From: Acidimicrobiaceae bacterium
Lineage (GTDB): Bacteria > Actinomycetota > Acidimicrobiia > Acidimicrobiales > RAAP-2
NCBI GenBank assembly: GCA_003138855.1
Contig: PLHF01000095.1
Coordinates: 1 to 33,844, forward strand
Direction: 5' to 3'
DNA: 33,844 nt
The notes below the pieces were generated by a model. It was not told the origin of the DNA. It worked only from the letters and a program-made list of their open reading frames with translations, and searched no databases. Positions 7,259-15,879 of this stretch are shown here, piece after piece. Position numbers and translations under genes: made by a program. How positions within the stretch are numbered: the stretch's first letter is position 1; every line of letters begins with the position of its first letter.

Positions 7259-8467
7259 TCAGAACAGTGCGTCGACGAACGCGGCAGGGTCGAACTCGAT
7301 GAGGTCGCCAACCCCTTCGCCCAGTCCGACCAGCTTGACCGGAAGCCCGAGCTCGCGCTGGATGGCCACCACGATGCCGCCCTTGGCCGTGCCGTCGAGC
7401 TTGGTCAGCACGACTCCGGACACCTCCACCGCCTCGAGGAACACCTTGGCCTGGGTCAAGCCGTTCTGACCGGTGGTGGCGTCGAGCACCAGCAGCACCT
7501 CGACCACCCGGCCGGGCGGCCGGTCGGCAATCCGCCGGATCTTCTTCAGCTCCTCAATGAGGTTCACCTTGTTGTGGAGACGACCCGCGGTGTCCGCCAA
7601 CACCACGGCGTACCCGTTGGACGCCGCCCGCTGCACGGCGTCGTAGACCACCGAGCTCGGGTCCCCACCCTCCGAACCCCGCACGATGTCGGCATCCGCC
7701 CGCGACGCCCACATCGACAGCTGCTCGCCGGCGGCGGCCCGGAACGTGTCGCCCGCGGCCAGCAGCACCTTGGTGCCCGAGGCAGACATCCGGCTGGCGA
7801 CCTTGCCCACCGTCGTCGTCTTCCCCACCCCGTTGACCCCGACGAAGAGCCAGACATCCACCGAGGGGCCGTCGGTGCCATCGTGCCGCCCGGAGCCGGG
7901 CAGGGCCAGTGCGGCGTCCGCCGTCGACAGCATGGCCACCAGATCGCCCTTCAACGCATCGACCAGGGCGTCGGGGCCTGCGATGGCGCCGCTCTTGACC
8001 CGGGCCCGCAGGTCGCCCAGGAGGGCGTCGGTGGCGCCCACCCCCACATCTGCCCGGATGAGCGCCTCTTCGAGGTCGTCCCAGGTGGCACCGTCGATCT
8101 TCCCCTTGGAGCGGACCGCCCCCAGATAGCCGGACAGGAGGCCCCGGGCCTTGCCCAGGCGACTCCGGTAGGACGCGGGCTCGGCCGGAGGGGCCGGTTC
8201 GGCCTCGACCGGCGGAGCCGCTCCGGCCTCCAGGAGGGGAGCCTCCTCCTCCTCCTCGGCGATCCGGGTGCCTTCGGCGCTTCGGGCCAGCTCGAGATCG
8301 GAGGGAGCATCACTGGCCACCTCGCCGGAAGGCACGCGGCCCTTGGTCCCCCGCCCCCGCAGCCGCATGCCCAGCGCGACACCGCCGGCTACCACCACCA
8401 CCGGGACGGCGACGGCCAGGCCGATGACGATGTCGGACGTGGCCGCCGCCAGCTGGGCGTCGATCAC
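7259..8467 (-). CDS. ftsY: Signal recognition particle receptor FtsY
   Basis: FtsY is the membrane-associated SRP receptor GTPase. The chosen GTG (8467) overlaps the smc stop (GTGA) and gives 402 residues. There is an N-terminal membrane segment at about residues 12-34 (DIVIGLAVAVPVVVVAGGVA) followed by a basic patch and an acidic, Pro/Ala-rich linker (IAEEEEEAPLLEAGAAPP). This is the actinobacterial FtsY layout. The NG domain follows: the N domain from about 105, then G1 GVNGVGKTT (210-218), DTAGRLHNK, TKLDGTAKGG, and the final GEGVGDLIEFD. Tight coupling to smc and nearness to ffh are standard. Confidence 0.97.
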   Translation of the reverse strand: MIDAQLAAATSDIVIGLAVAVPVVVVAGGVALGMRLRGRGTKGRVPSGEVASDAPSDLELARSAEGTRIAEEEEEAPLLEAGAAPPVEAEPAPPAEPASYRSRLGKARGLLSGYLGAVRSKGKIDGATWDDLEEALIRADVGVGATDALLGDLRARVKSGAIAGPDALVDALKGDLVAMLSTADAALALPGSGRHDGTDGPSVDVWLFVGVNGVGKTTTVGKVASRMSASGTKVLLAAGDTFRAAAGEQLSMWASRADADIVRGSEGGDPSSVVYDAVQRAASNGYAVVLADTAGRLHNKVNLIEELKKIRRIADRPPGRVVEVLLVLDATTGQNGLTQAKVFLEAVEVSGVVLTKLDGTAKGGIVVAIQRELGLPVKLVGLGEGVGDLIEFDPAAFVDALF

Positions 8468-11400
8468 GCCTCTGCGCCCCCCACCGGCTCTGCGTCGGCC
8501 CACTGGTCGCCGAACGCCGGAGCCGGGACGGCCGACGCGGGTTCACCGGTGGCCACCGGTGACGCCACCTCCGGCCGCGGCTCCGAGCCGAGCCCGGGAC
8601 GGTCGCCGGGCGCCTCGGCGGACACCTGGCCAGTGTCCCCCACACGATTGCGCGGAACCTTCTGGCTGACGACCTTGGACGAGCCCCCGGGGGCCATGGT
8701 GACCCCGTAGAGCGCGTCGGCCGCCTCCATCGTGCGCTTCTGGTGGCTCACGATGATCAGCTGCGCCTCCTCGCGGAACTCGTGGACGAGGGAGAGGAAC
8801 CGCAGGAGATTGACGTCGTCGAGCGCGGCCTCCACCTCGTCCATGAGGTAGAAGGGGGACGGGCGGCTCCGGAACACGGCGAACAGGTAGGCCACGGCCA
8901 CCAGCGACCGCTCGCCGCCCGACAGCAGCGACAGCCGCCGCACGTTGCGGCCGGCCGGCCGGACCTCGACCTCGACCCCGGTGTTCAGCAGGTTCTCGGG
9001 GTCGGTGAGCGAGAGGCGCCCGGTGCCGCCGGGGAAGAGTGTGGTGACGAGGGCGGAGAAGTGCTCGTTGACGTCGGTGAAGGCGGCGTCGAACACGTGC
9101 ATGATCTCCTCGTCGAGGGTCCGGATCACGTGGTGCAACTCGCGCCGCGCCTTGCGGACGTCCTCCACCTGGGCCTCGAGGAATTGGTGGCGCTCCCCCA
9201 GCTCGGAGAGCTCCTCGAGGGCCAGGGGGTTGACCGGCCCGAGGGCGGCGAGCTCTGCCTCGAGCTGCTCCACCCGGGAGACCGGGTCGACGCCGTCGGG
9301 AAGCTCGGGCCGCGGCGCGGCAACCGCCACCTCGGGGCTGCACGCCAGCTCTCGGCGCAGGGCCTCCACCACCGACTCGCGGCGGATCGTGCTCTCGACC
9401 AGGTCCATCTCGGCCTTTTGCAACCGGCTGCGTGCCGCGGCCAGCTCGTGCTCGGCGGCGGACCGGCGGCGGCGCAGGTCCTCGAGGCGGGCACCCCCCG
9501 CCCGCAGCGCCTCCAGTTGGCGCCGGTGGCGCTCGCGCAGTTCGGCGAGCGCCGAGTCCAACGTGGCCTGGGCCGCAGCCACCACGATGAGCAGACGCTC
9601 GATGGCGGTGGCTTCCGCCTCCAACCGCCGACGTCGCTCCGCTGCCTCACGGCGCTCTTCGGCGTGCCCGGTCAGGCGGCGCTCGACCTCGGCCAGGCGC
9701 TCGGCCAGGACGCGGCGACGCTCGACCAGGCCGGCCGACCGCACCTCCCACTCGCTGCGACGGGCAGACGCCTCCGCGATCCGCTCGTCGATGCGGCGGC
9801 GCTCCTGGCGCGCCGCGGCCACCCGCTCGGCGGCTCGTGCCCGCGCCTCCTCGAGCGCAGGCAGCCCGGTCAGGAGCTCGGACAGGCGGGCGTTATCGCG
9901 GACGATCCGTTCCTCGAGCTCGGCGTGGTTGCGATTGATCTCTTCGAGCTCGGCGTTCAGCGGCGACCGCTCGTTGGCCACCCGCTGGCGACCGGCGCGA
10001 GCCGTCTGGTGGGCGACCTCGTTGCGGTCGTCGGTCCGGACCGCCTCGGCGGCGGCCTCCCGCGTCGCCTCCACCTCGGCGCGGGCCGTGGCCCGCTCCT
10101 CCGCGGCCTCGGCCGCGGCCGCCCTGGCCACCTCGGCCCGGGCCCGTGCCTCGTCCACGACCGCGGCGGTGACCACACCACCGGCGGCCCGCACCCTCCA
10201 CCCGGTGGACGAGAAACGGTCACCGTCGCGGGTGACCACCACCAGGTCGGGTCGGGCCAGGGCCAGGTCGATCGCCTCCGACCAGCCGTTCTGGGCGCAG
10301 CAGGAGCCGGCCAGCAGCGTGTCCAGGACGCCATCGAGCCCCGGGGGTCCGCCCCCTCCGGACCGGGGACGCACGTGCCGACGGATCGACTCGGTCCCCG
10401 AGGGCGCGTCGGCGCCCCCGGGAGCCCCTCCTGTGACGGAGCGCGCCGAAGCCTCGGTGAGGGCCAGGACCGCCCCGGTGGCCCCGCCTCGGCGGAGCCT
10501 GGACAGAGCGGCCCGGGCAGGCTCGCTTCCCGAGACCACCACGGCGGCAAGGGACGCCCCGGCCGCGGCCTCGAAGGCATACTCCCAGCCCCGGTCCACC
10601 TCCACCAGGTCGAGCAGGATCCCCACTACGCCGTCCACCCCGGCCAGCAGCTCGGCGCCGGTGGCGCCACGCGCCTCGTCGAGGGCCCGCTCGAGGGCGT
10701 CGGCCCGGGCAACGGCCCGGGCCTGTTCCTGCTCGGCCTGCCGGAGCGCCTCCTCGGCCACCTCCAGCCGGCGGGTGGAACGACCGTGGGCCGCCTCGGT
10801 CTCGGCCACGACGGCCTGCAGGCGGTGGCGGGCCTGCTCGGTTTCGGCCAGACGCTCACCGAGCTCGTGGTCGTCGCCCTCGAGGACCGCCGCTCGGCGC
10901 TCGGTGGAGGCCAACCGTGCGATCAGCTGGTCCAGTGACCGCCGGTCGCGGTCCAGGGCGTGCCCCAGTGAGGCCACCTGCCCCCGGGCCACGGTCACCG
11001 CCTCGTCCGCCTGGCGGAGCTCGGTGCCGTCGCCCCACGCCTCGAGATGTTCGTCGAGCTCGGCAGCCATCGCCGCCTCGACGCTGACCAGGGCCTGCAG
11101 CTCGGGCGCCAGCGCCTGGGTGTCGGCCTCTACGGCCTCGAGCTCCTGGCCCAGGTGCGCCCCTTCTGCCTCGAGCGTGGACACCACGTCGGCGTCGGCG
11201 GCGGCGTCGAGCGCCCGGGCCAGGGACCGCTGCCGCTCGCGGAGCACGCCCGACAGTCCGCGTGCCCGCTCCACCATGCCCTCGGACCGGCCGAGGGAGG
11301 CGGCCAGGTCCGACTCGCGCTCGGCGGAGAGCTCGTCCACTGTCCGCTCGGAGTCGGCCTCGAGCTGCTCCAACGACCGGTGGAGCCCCTCCTCGGTCGC

Positions 11401-12156
11401 CCTCAGCTCGTCTTTGAGCTTCCGGCCGGCGGCGTGGCGTTCGTCGAGCGCTCGCAGCTCCGAGCCGGCCACGTGGAGGCGGACCGCAGTCAGCTCGTCG
11501 GACAGGCCGGCATGGGAGCGGGCGGCCGCCGCCTGGCGCTCGAGGGGGCGGATCTGGCGTTTGACCTCCCGGACCAGGTCGAAGAGGCGCTCGAGGTTCT
11601 CCTCGGTCGAGGCCAAGCGTCGCTCGGATCGCTCGCGGCGCCGGCGGTACTTGAGCACCCCGGCCGCCTCTTCGATGACGGCGCGCCGGTCCTCGGGCCG
11701 GGCCTCCAGGATGGCGTCGAGATGGCCCTGGCTGACGATGACGTGCTGCTGGCGCCCCACCCCGGTGTCGGACAACAGCTCCTGGATGTCGAGGAGCCGA
11801 CACGGTGCCCCGTTGACCGAGTACTCGCTGTCACCCGACCGGAACAACGTCCGGGTGATGGTGACCTCGGCCAGGTCGGTACCCAGCTTGCCGCTGCTGT
11901 TGTCGATGGTGAGCGACACCTCGGCCCGCCCCAGCGCCGGACGGCTGGCCGTGCCCATGAAGATGACGTCCTCCATCTTCGACGAGCGCACCGTCCGTGG
12001 GCCCTGGGCCCCCAGCACCCAGGCCACCGCATCCACCACGTTGGACTTGCCGCTCCCGTTGGGACCGACCACCACGGTGATGCCGGGCTCGAATTCGAGC
12101 ACCGAAGGGTCCGCGAAGGACTTGAATCCCTTGAGGGTTAGTGACTTCAGGAACAC
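8464..12156 (-). CDS. smc: Chromosome partition protein SMC
   Basis: SMC is the ATPase of the bacterial condensin complex with ScpA/ScpB; it compacts and separates the chromosome. The 1230-residue product has an N-terminal ABC half with Walker A GPNGSGKSN (31-39), two long coiled coils rich in Ala, Glu and Arg, a globular hinge at about 500-660 (starting near LAGVDGVVGILLDLVEVDRG), and the C-terminal head with signature LSGGERSL (from about 1078), Walker B YLMDEVEAALDD and the switch His in IIVSHQK. A Pro/Ala/Gly-rich tail of about 60 residues follows the head. The start is GTG 12156 (MFLKSLTLKGFKSF, the usual family N-terminus). It follows mutM by 48 bases and overlaps ftsY. A 1077-codon antisense frame here is a GC-rich shadow. 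Confidence 0.97.
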   Translation of the reverse strand: MFLKSLTLKGFKSFADPSVLEFEPGITVVVGPNGSGKSNVVDAVAWVLGAQGPRTVRSSKMEDVIFMGTASRPALGRAEVSLTIDNSSGKLGTDLAEVTITRTLFRSGDSEYSVNGAPCRLLDIQELLSDTGVGRQQHVIVSQGHLDAILEARPEDRRAVIEEAAGVLKYRRRRERSERRLASTEENLERLFDLVREVKRQIRPLERQAAAARSHAGLSDELTAVRLHVAGSELRALDERHAAGRKLKDELRATEEGLHRSLEQLEADSERTVDELSAERESDLAASLGRSEGMVERARGLSGVLRERQRSLARALDAAADADVVSTLEAEGAHLGQELEAVEADTQALAPELQALVSVEAAMAAELDEHLEAWGDGTELRQADEAVTVARGQVASLGHALDRDRRSLDQLIARLASTERRAAVLEGDDHELGERLAETEQARHRLQAVVAETEAAHGRSTRRLEVAEEALRQAEQEQARAVARADALERALDEARGATGAELLAGVDGVVGILLDLVEVDRGWEYAFEAAAGASLAAVVVSGSEPARAALSRLRRGGATGAVLALTEASARSVTGGAPGGADAPSGTESIRRHVRPRSGGGGPPGLDGVLDTLLAGSCCAQNGWSEAIDLALARPDLVVVTRDGDRFSSTGWRVRAAGGVVTAAVVDEARARAEVARAAAAEAAEERATARAEVEATREAAAEAVRTDDRNEVAHQTARAGRQRVANERSPLNAELEEINRNHAELEERIVRDNARLSELLTGLPALEEARARAAERVAAARQERRRIDERIAEASARRSEWEVRSAGLVERRRVLAERLAEVERRLTGHAEERREAAERRRRLEAEATAIERLLIVVAAAQATLDSALAELRERHRRQLEALRAGGARLEDLRRRRSAAEHELAAARSRLQKAEMDLVESTIRRESVVEALRRELACSPEVAVAAPRPELPDGVDPVSRVEQLEAELAALGPVNPLALEELSELGERHQFLEAQVEDVRKARRELHHVIRTLDEEIMHVFDAAFTDVNEHFSALVTTLFPGGTGRLSLTDPENLLNTGVEVEVRPAGRNVRRLSLLSGGERSLVAVAYLFAVFRSRPSPFYLMDEVEAALDDVNLLRFLSLVHEFREEAQLIIVSHQKRTMEAADALYGVTMAPGGSSKVVSQKVPRNRVGDTGQVSAEAPGDRPGLGSEPRPEVASPVATGEPASAVPAPAFGDQWADAEPVGGAEA

Positions 12157-12204
12157 CGGCCGCTCACCCTATCGGTAACCTCCGGATGGTGCAGGAAGCC
12201 CAGC

Positions 12205-13047
12205 TCACACCTGGCAATGGTCACAGAAGAAGGTCGACCGGCCACCCGACTTCACCCGGACGATGGTCGCCCGGCACCGCCGGCAGGCCTGGCCCTCGCG
12301 GTCGTAGGCCTGGTGCTGGCCCTGATAGTCGCCCACCACGCCGAAGAGGTCCCGGTACTGCTCGTCCGCCAGCGAGGAGCCCCGGCGCTTCACCGCCTCG
12401 GCCAGTGTCTCGACCATCGAGCGGTAGAGGCGACGCACCTCCTGGGACGAGAGCGAGTTGGACAGGCGGTCGTAGCGCAGCCCGGCGGCGAAGAGGATCT
12501 CGTCGGCATACATGTTGCCGATGCCGGCCACGAACTCCTGGTCCATCAGAAGAGACTTGAGGCCCGCCTTGTGGGAGGCCAGCAGCACCCAGAACCTCTC
12601 CCAGCTCATGACGTCCTCGAGAGGGTCGAATCCGAGATGGGCCAGCTCGGGCAGGGCAGGGCGGCCGTCGACCGGGGCCGCCGAGACGAAGAGCTCGCCG
12701 AAGGTGCGGGGGTCCACGAAGCGGAGTTGCCCGCCCTGGGTGAACGTGATGACCGCGTGGGTGTGGGGCGCCTTGGGCTCCTTGGGGCTCTTGACCCGCT
12801 GCAGCTGCCCGCTCATCCCCAGGTGCACGACCAGGGTCTGCCCGTCATCCATTCTCAGCAGCAGATACTTGCCCGCCCGGTCGACGGACTTGATGGTGTG
12901 GCCCTCGAGCTGGGCGCGGAACTGCTTGGCGCTCGGATGGCGCCGGACGGTGCGGCCGTTGCGCACCTCGACAGACTTGATCTTCCTACCCACGACCTCG
13001 CCCTGGAGGTCGCGCCGGATGGTCTCAACTTCGGGAAGCTCAGGCAT
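12205..13047 (-). CDS. mutM: Formamidopyrimidine-DNA glycosylase (Fpg/MutM)
   Basis: MutM removes 8-oxoguanine and formamidopyrimidines and nicks the abasic site by beta,delta-elimination. The 280-residue protein begins MPELPEVETIRRDL; after Met removal Pro is the catalytic nucleophile and Glu the acid. Other motifs are DRAGKYLLLRM with the catalytic Lys, LVVHLGMSGQL, the helix-two-turns-helix region VAGIGNMYADEILFAAGL, and the C-terminal zinc finger ACRRC ... FFCDHC (CxxC-x16-CxxC). ATG 13047 gives the invariant PELPE start. The longer frame upstream lies in rnc. The start overlaps the end of rnc by 8 bases, so the two are translationally coupled. Confidence 0.97.
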   Translation of the reverse strand: MPELPEVETIRRDLQGEVVGRKIKSVEVRNGRTVRRHPSAKQFRAQLEGHTIKSVDRAGKYLLLRMDDGQTLVVHLGMSGQLQRVKSPKEPKAPHTHAVITFTQGGQLRFVDPRTFGELFVSAAPVDGRPALPELAHLGFDPLEDVMSWERFWVLLASHKAGLKSLLMDQEFVAGIGNMYADEILFAAGLRYDRLSNSLSSQEVRRLYRSMVETLAEAVKRRGSSLADEQYRDLFGVVGDYQGQHQAYDREGQACRRCRATIVRVKSGGRSTFFCDHCQV

Positions 13048-13768
13048 CCCCTCCGCCTCTCTCAACCTCCAACGATCCGCAGGCCGCCTGGGCGGCCACC
13101 TGCTCGGCGTCTTTCTTGGATCGCCCCTCCCCTGTGCCGAGGCGCTGGCCAGCAACGTACACCGTGGCCAGGTACCTCCGGGCATGATCGGGGCCGAAAC
13201 CCTCCACCTCGTAGCGGGGAACCCCCTTGCCGAGTCGTACCGACTCCTCCTGCAGGCGACTCTTGTGGTCGGACTCGCCGGGCTCGCCCACCGCGGCGGT
13301 GATCCGGTCCCTCAGCAGCGAGAGGATCAGGCGCTCCGCCTCGGCCAGACCGCCGTCGAGGTAGACCGCACCGATCAACGCCTCGGTGGCGTCGGCGAGG
13401 ATGGACTCCTTGGACCGCCCCCCCGACTGGTCCTCACCCCGACCGAGGCGGAGATGCTCGGCGATTTCCAGGTCGAGGGCCACTTCGGCCAGTACCCGGG
13501 TATTGACCACCGACGCCCTGACCTTGGACATCAGGCCATCGGAGAGCTCGGGCCGGATCCGGTAGGCGTACTCGGCCACCACCAGGCCCAGCACGGCGTC
13601 CCCCAGGAACTCGAGGCGCTCGTTGGACGTCAGACCACCCTGTTCGGCACACCACGACCGATGGGCGAGGGCCTGGTCAAGGAGTTCCGGGTCGTTGAAC
13701 CGGTAGTCGATCCGGCGATCGAGCCGGGTCCCACCCGCAGGTGTCCCCGAGGCCGAAGGCGGCGCCAT
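13040..13768 (-). CDS. rnc: Ribonuclease III
   Basis: RNase III cleaves double-stranded RNA, including rRNA precursors. The 242-residue product has the catalytic domain at about 15-155 with the signature NERLEFLGDAVL (49-60), a second acidic site ADATEALIGAVYLD, and a C-terminal double-stranded RNA-binding domain from about 165 (SDHKSRLQEESVRLG ... GEGRSKKDAEQVAAQAA). ATG 13768 is 8 bases after the acpP stop and gives the usual length; the open frame extends upstream through acpP in another frame without resemblance. The acpP-rnc-mutM-smc order is conserved in many Gram-positive bacteria. Confidence 0.96.
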   Translation of the reverse strand: MAPPSASGTPAGGTRLDRRIDYRFNDPELLDQALAHRSWCAEQGGLTSNERLEFLGDAVLGLVVAEYAYRIRPELSDGLMSKVRASVVNTRVLAEVALDLEIAEHLRLGRGEDQSGGRSKESILADATEALIGAVYLDGGLAEAERLILSLLRDRITAAVGEPGESDHKSRLQEESVRLGKGVPRYEVEGFGPDHARRYLATVYVAGQRLGTGEGRSKKDAEQVAAQAACGSLEVERGGGDA

Positions 13769-13776
13769 CGGGCGCC

Positions 13777-14073
13777 TCAGGCCCCTCCGAGTTTGGCGTG
13801 GACATAGTCGACTGCGTCCCGCACGGTCCGCAGCTCCTCCAGATCCTCGTCGTCGATGCGGAAGCCCACCGATCGCTCGGCAAGCTCCTCTTCGAGTCCT
13901 TCCACCAGCTCGATCAGGGCCAGCGAGTCCGCGTCGAGGTCCTCGGCAAAGGACGAGGACTCGCTGATGGCCGACGGCTCGATCTCCAAGATGTCGGCGA
14001 GCAGGTCGCGGATGAGCTCGAGGACCTGCTGGCGGTCGAGCGGACCCTTTTCCACATGGGTCTCTGCGGGCAC
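13777..14073 (-). CDS. acpP: Acyl carrier protein
   Basis: A 98-residue acyl carrier protein. The 4'-phosphopantetheine attachment Ser is S50 in the DADSLALIEL motif, at the start of helix II as expected. Helix I is QQVLELIRDLLADIL and the C-terminal helices include DEDLEELRTVRDAVDYVHAKL. The GTG at 14073 is fixed by a perfect AGGAG five bases upstream; the open frame upstream has no ACP resemblance. The sequence after helix II (ELAERSVGFRIDDEDLEE) differs somewhat from typical fatty-acid ACPs, so a specialised ACP cannot be excluded, but the position before rnc favours the housekeeping protein. The expected partner plsX lies about 15 kb upstream across an insertion. Confidence 0.93.
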   Translation of the reverse strand: MPAETHVEKGPLDRQQVLELIRDLLADILEIEPSAISESSSFAEDLDADSLALIELVEGLEEELAERSVGFRIDDEDLEELRTVRDAVDYVHAKLGGA

Positions 14074-14078
14074 GGCGT

Positions 14079-14083
14079 CTCCT
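14079..14083 (-). promoter_or_regulatory. Ribosome-binding site that fixes the acpP start
   Basis: AGGAG on the minus strand, five bases before GTG 14073. It rules out the longer in-frame starts toward 14226. Confidence 0.8.
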
Positions 14084-14153
14084 GTGTCTGGACGGTCCGG
14101 GTGCCTGTCGGGCCGGGCATGCGCCCTGGCCTGGGCCCCCTCGGTGTAGACCG

Positions 14154-14159
14154 ATGTTA
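14154..14159 (-). promoter_or_regulatory. Candidate -10 element for the acpP operon
   Basis: TAACAT (a TANNNT match) on the minus strand in the 118-base divergent gap between acpP and the ATP-grasp operon. It would give acpP a leader of about 70 bases containing the AGGAG site. No clear -35 was found. The overlapping TGTTAT on the plus strand could serve the ATP-grasp operon. Confidence 0.3.
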
Positions 14160-14191
14160 TCCGACCGGGACATTCACGGAGTCGAAACACG

Positions 14192-15799
14192 ATGGCAACC
14201 TCGCTGACCTCTGGCCGACCTAACACTTTGGGTGTGGAACTCCCCGACCTACCAGTCGCGCCCGAGAACGGCCCGGATCCGGTCCTCGAACCGTGGCCGT
14301 CCTACAACCCGGGGCAGTTCTACGACGAGATGGTGGGCCCGGACGGTGCGCCCCGTCCGGCGGCGGAGATCCTGTGGCGCCACTTCGCCGAGCTCGGGCC
14401 CGAGGCACTGGCCGAGCGCCAGCGGGCCGCCGACCGGGAGATGCGCGCCATCGGGGTGACCTTCACGGTCTACGAGGGCACCACCGGGGTGGACCGGCCG
14501 TGGCCCTTCGACATCATCCCCCGGGTGGTGCCGGCCGACGAGTGGCACGTCATCGAGTCGGGCCTGGTCCAGCGCCTCAATGCCCTCAACCTGTTCATCG
14601 ACGACGTCTACCACGACCAGCGCTCGGTCAGCTCGGGCGTGGTGCCCTCCGAGCTGGTGGCCGGCTCCCCCAACTTCCGAAGGGAGTGCGTTGGCGTCGA
14701 TCCACCCGGTGGCATCTGGGCCCACATCTGCGGGAGCGACCTGATCCGTGACGCCGACGGCACCGTCTACGTCCTCGAGGACAACCTGCGGGTCCCGTCG
14801 GGTGTCTCCTATCTGCTCGAGAACCGGATGGTGGCCAAGCACGTCTTCCCCGAGATGTTCCTGCACTACAGCATCGAGCCGGTCGACCCCTATATCGGCC
14901 GGCTGGCCGACCTGCTGGCCTCCGTCTCGCCTGCCCCGGGGGATCCGACCATCGTCGTGCTGACGCCCGGCGTCTACAACTCCGCCTACTTCGAGCACGC
15001 CTTCCTGGCCCAGCAGCTGGGCGTGGAACTGGTCGAGGGCAGCGACCTGGCGGTGCTCGACGACGACTGCGTGTACGCCCGGACCATCGACGGGCTGGAG
15101 CGGGTCGATGTCATCTACCGGCGCATCGACGACCTCTTCCTCGACCCCGAGGTCTTCCGGCCCGACTCGCTGCTCGGCGTCCCGGGGCTGATCAGAGCGT
15201 GGCGCTCCGGTCGGGTGGCCCTGGTCAACGCCCCGGGCGCCGGCATCGCCGACGACAAGAAGGTCTACTCCTACGTGCCCGACATCATCCGGTTCTTCCT
15301 CGGTGAGGAGCCCATCCTGGCCACGGTTCCCACCCTGCGGTGCAGCGACCTGGAGTCCCTCGAGTTCGTCCGCGCCAACATCGGGCGCATGGTCGTCAAG
15401 CCGGCCAACGAGTCTGGTGGCTACGGGGTGCTGGTCGGGCCCCAGGCCACCGCCGACCAACTGGCCCACGCGTCGCAACAGATCGAGGACGACCCGAAGC
15501 GGTGGGTGGCCCAGCCGGTCATCCCCCTATCTACGGCCCCGACCCTGTGCGCCGGTGAGGTTGCCCCGAGGCACGTCGACCTCCGCCCCTTCACGTTGCT
15601 CGGCCCCGAGCGCGCCTACGTGACCCGTGGCGGGCTGACGCGGGTCGCCCGCCGGAAGGGCTCGCTGGTGGTCAACTCCTCGCAGGGCGGCGGCAGCAAG
15701 GACACGTGGGTCGTCGACACCACGGGCCCTGCTCCGTCTGGGGGGCCGGCTCCTGCGGCACCGCCGTCCCGGGGTCACCCGGGAGAGCCGATCGCATGA
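14192..15799 (+). CDS. Circularly permuted type 2 ATP-grasp protein (stand-alone)
   Basis: A 535-residue protein of the circularly permuted ATP-grasp family (DUF404/DUF407-like). ATP-grasp enzymes join a carboxylate to an amine through an acyl-phosphate. Conserved landmarks are PFDIIPRVVPADEW, LNLFIDDVYHDQ, the metal-binding YVLEDNLRVPSG (E196, D197, N198), VDVIYRRIDDLFLDP, the ATP-binding MVVKPANESGGYGVLVG with Lys at 403, and the C-terminal SSQGGGSKDTW (496-506). All motifs look intact, so this should be the active ligase. It leads a four-gene plus-strand operon with two alpha-E domains and a transglutaminase-like protein. This neighbourhood is known from comparative genomics and predicted to make or modify peptides, but no product is established. 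A Pro/Ala-rich tail follows residue 507. Confidence 0.92.
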   Translation: MATSLTSGRPNTLGVELPDLPVAPENGPDPVLEPWPSYNPGQFYDEMVGPDGAPRPAAEILWRHFAELGPEALAERQRAADREMRAIGVTFTVYEGTTGVDRPWPFDIIPRVVPADEWHVIESGLVQRLNALNLFIDDVYHDQRSVSSGVVPSELVAGSPNFRRECVGVDPPGGIWAHICGSDLIRDADGTVYVLEDNLRVPSGVSYLLENRMVAKHVFPEMFLHYSIEPVDPYIGRLADLLASVSPAPGDPTIVVLTPGVYNSAYFEHAFLAQQLGVELVEGSDLAVLDDDCVYARTIDGLERVDVIYRRIDDLFLDPEVFRPDSLLGVPGLIRAWRSGRVALVNAPGAGIADDKKVYSYVPDIIRFFLGEEPILATVPTLRCSDLESLEFVRANIGRMVVKPANESGGYGVLVGPQATADQLAHASQQIEDDPKRWVAQPVIPLSTAPTLCAGEVAPRHVDLRPFTLLGPERAYVTRGGLTRVARRKGSLVVNSSQGGGSKDTWVVDTTGPAPSGGPAPAAPPSRGHPGEPIA

Positions 15800-15841
15800 A
15801 CGACCAGAGGGGTGCGGCACGGCGGGCGAGCTCCCTCGACC

Positions 15842-15865
15842 CCGAACCCGAACCCGAACACGAAC
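15842..15865 (+). repeat. CCGAAC hexamer tandem repeat upstream of the alpha-E gene
   Basis: Three perfect CCGAAC copies (15842-15859) and one degenerate copy (ACGAAC) lie directly before the AAGGAG ribosome-binding site of the alpha-E gene. If translation began at the overlapping ATG 15796, the repeat would encode an alternating Pro-Glu stretch (PEPEPEHEP). Confidence 0.7.
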
Positions 15866-15867
15866 CG

Positions 15868-15873
15868 AAGGAG
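15868..15873 (+). promoter_or_regulatory. Ribosome-binding site favouring the inner alpha-E start
   Basis: AAGGAG six bases before ATG 15880. It favours that start over ATG 15796, which overlaps the stop of the ATP-grasp gene (ATGA). Confidence 0.7.
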
Positions 15874-15879
15874 CGAACC

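Noticed and set aside
8945-12178. A 1077-codon plus-strand open frame opposite smc, and a 731-codon frame at 8743-10938
   Set aside because: Low-complexity Arg/Ser- or Gly/Leu-rich translations with no family character, lying exactly opposite the unmistakable SMC protein. They are GC-rich antisense shadows.
15842-15865. CCGAAC repeats as a CRISPR or mobile-element signature
   Set aside because: Hexamers without spacers, only about 24 bases long; a simple tandem repeat.
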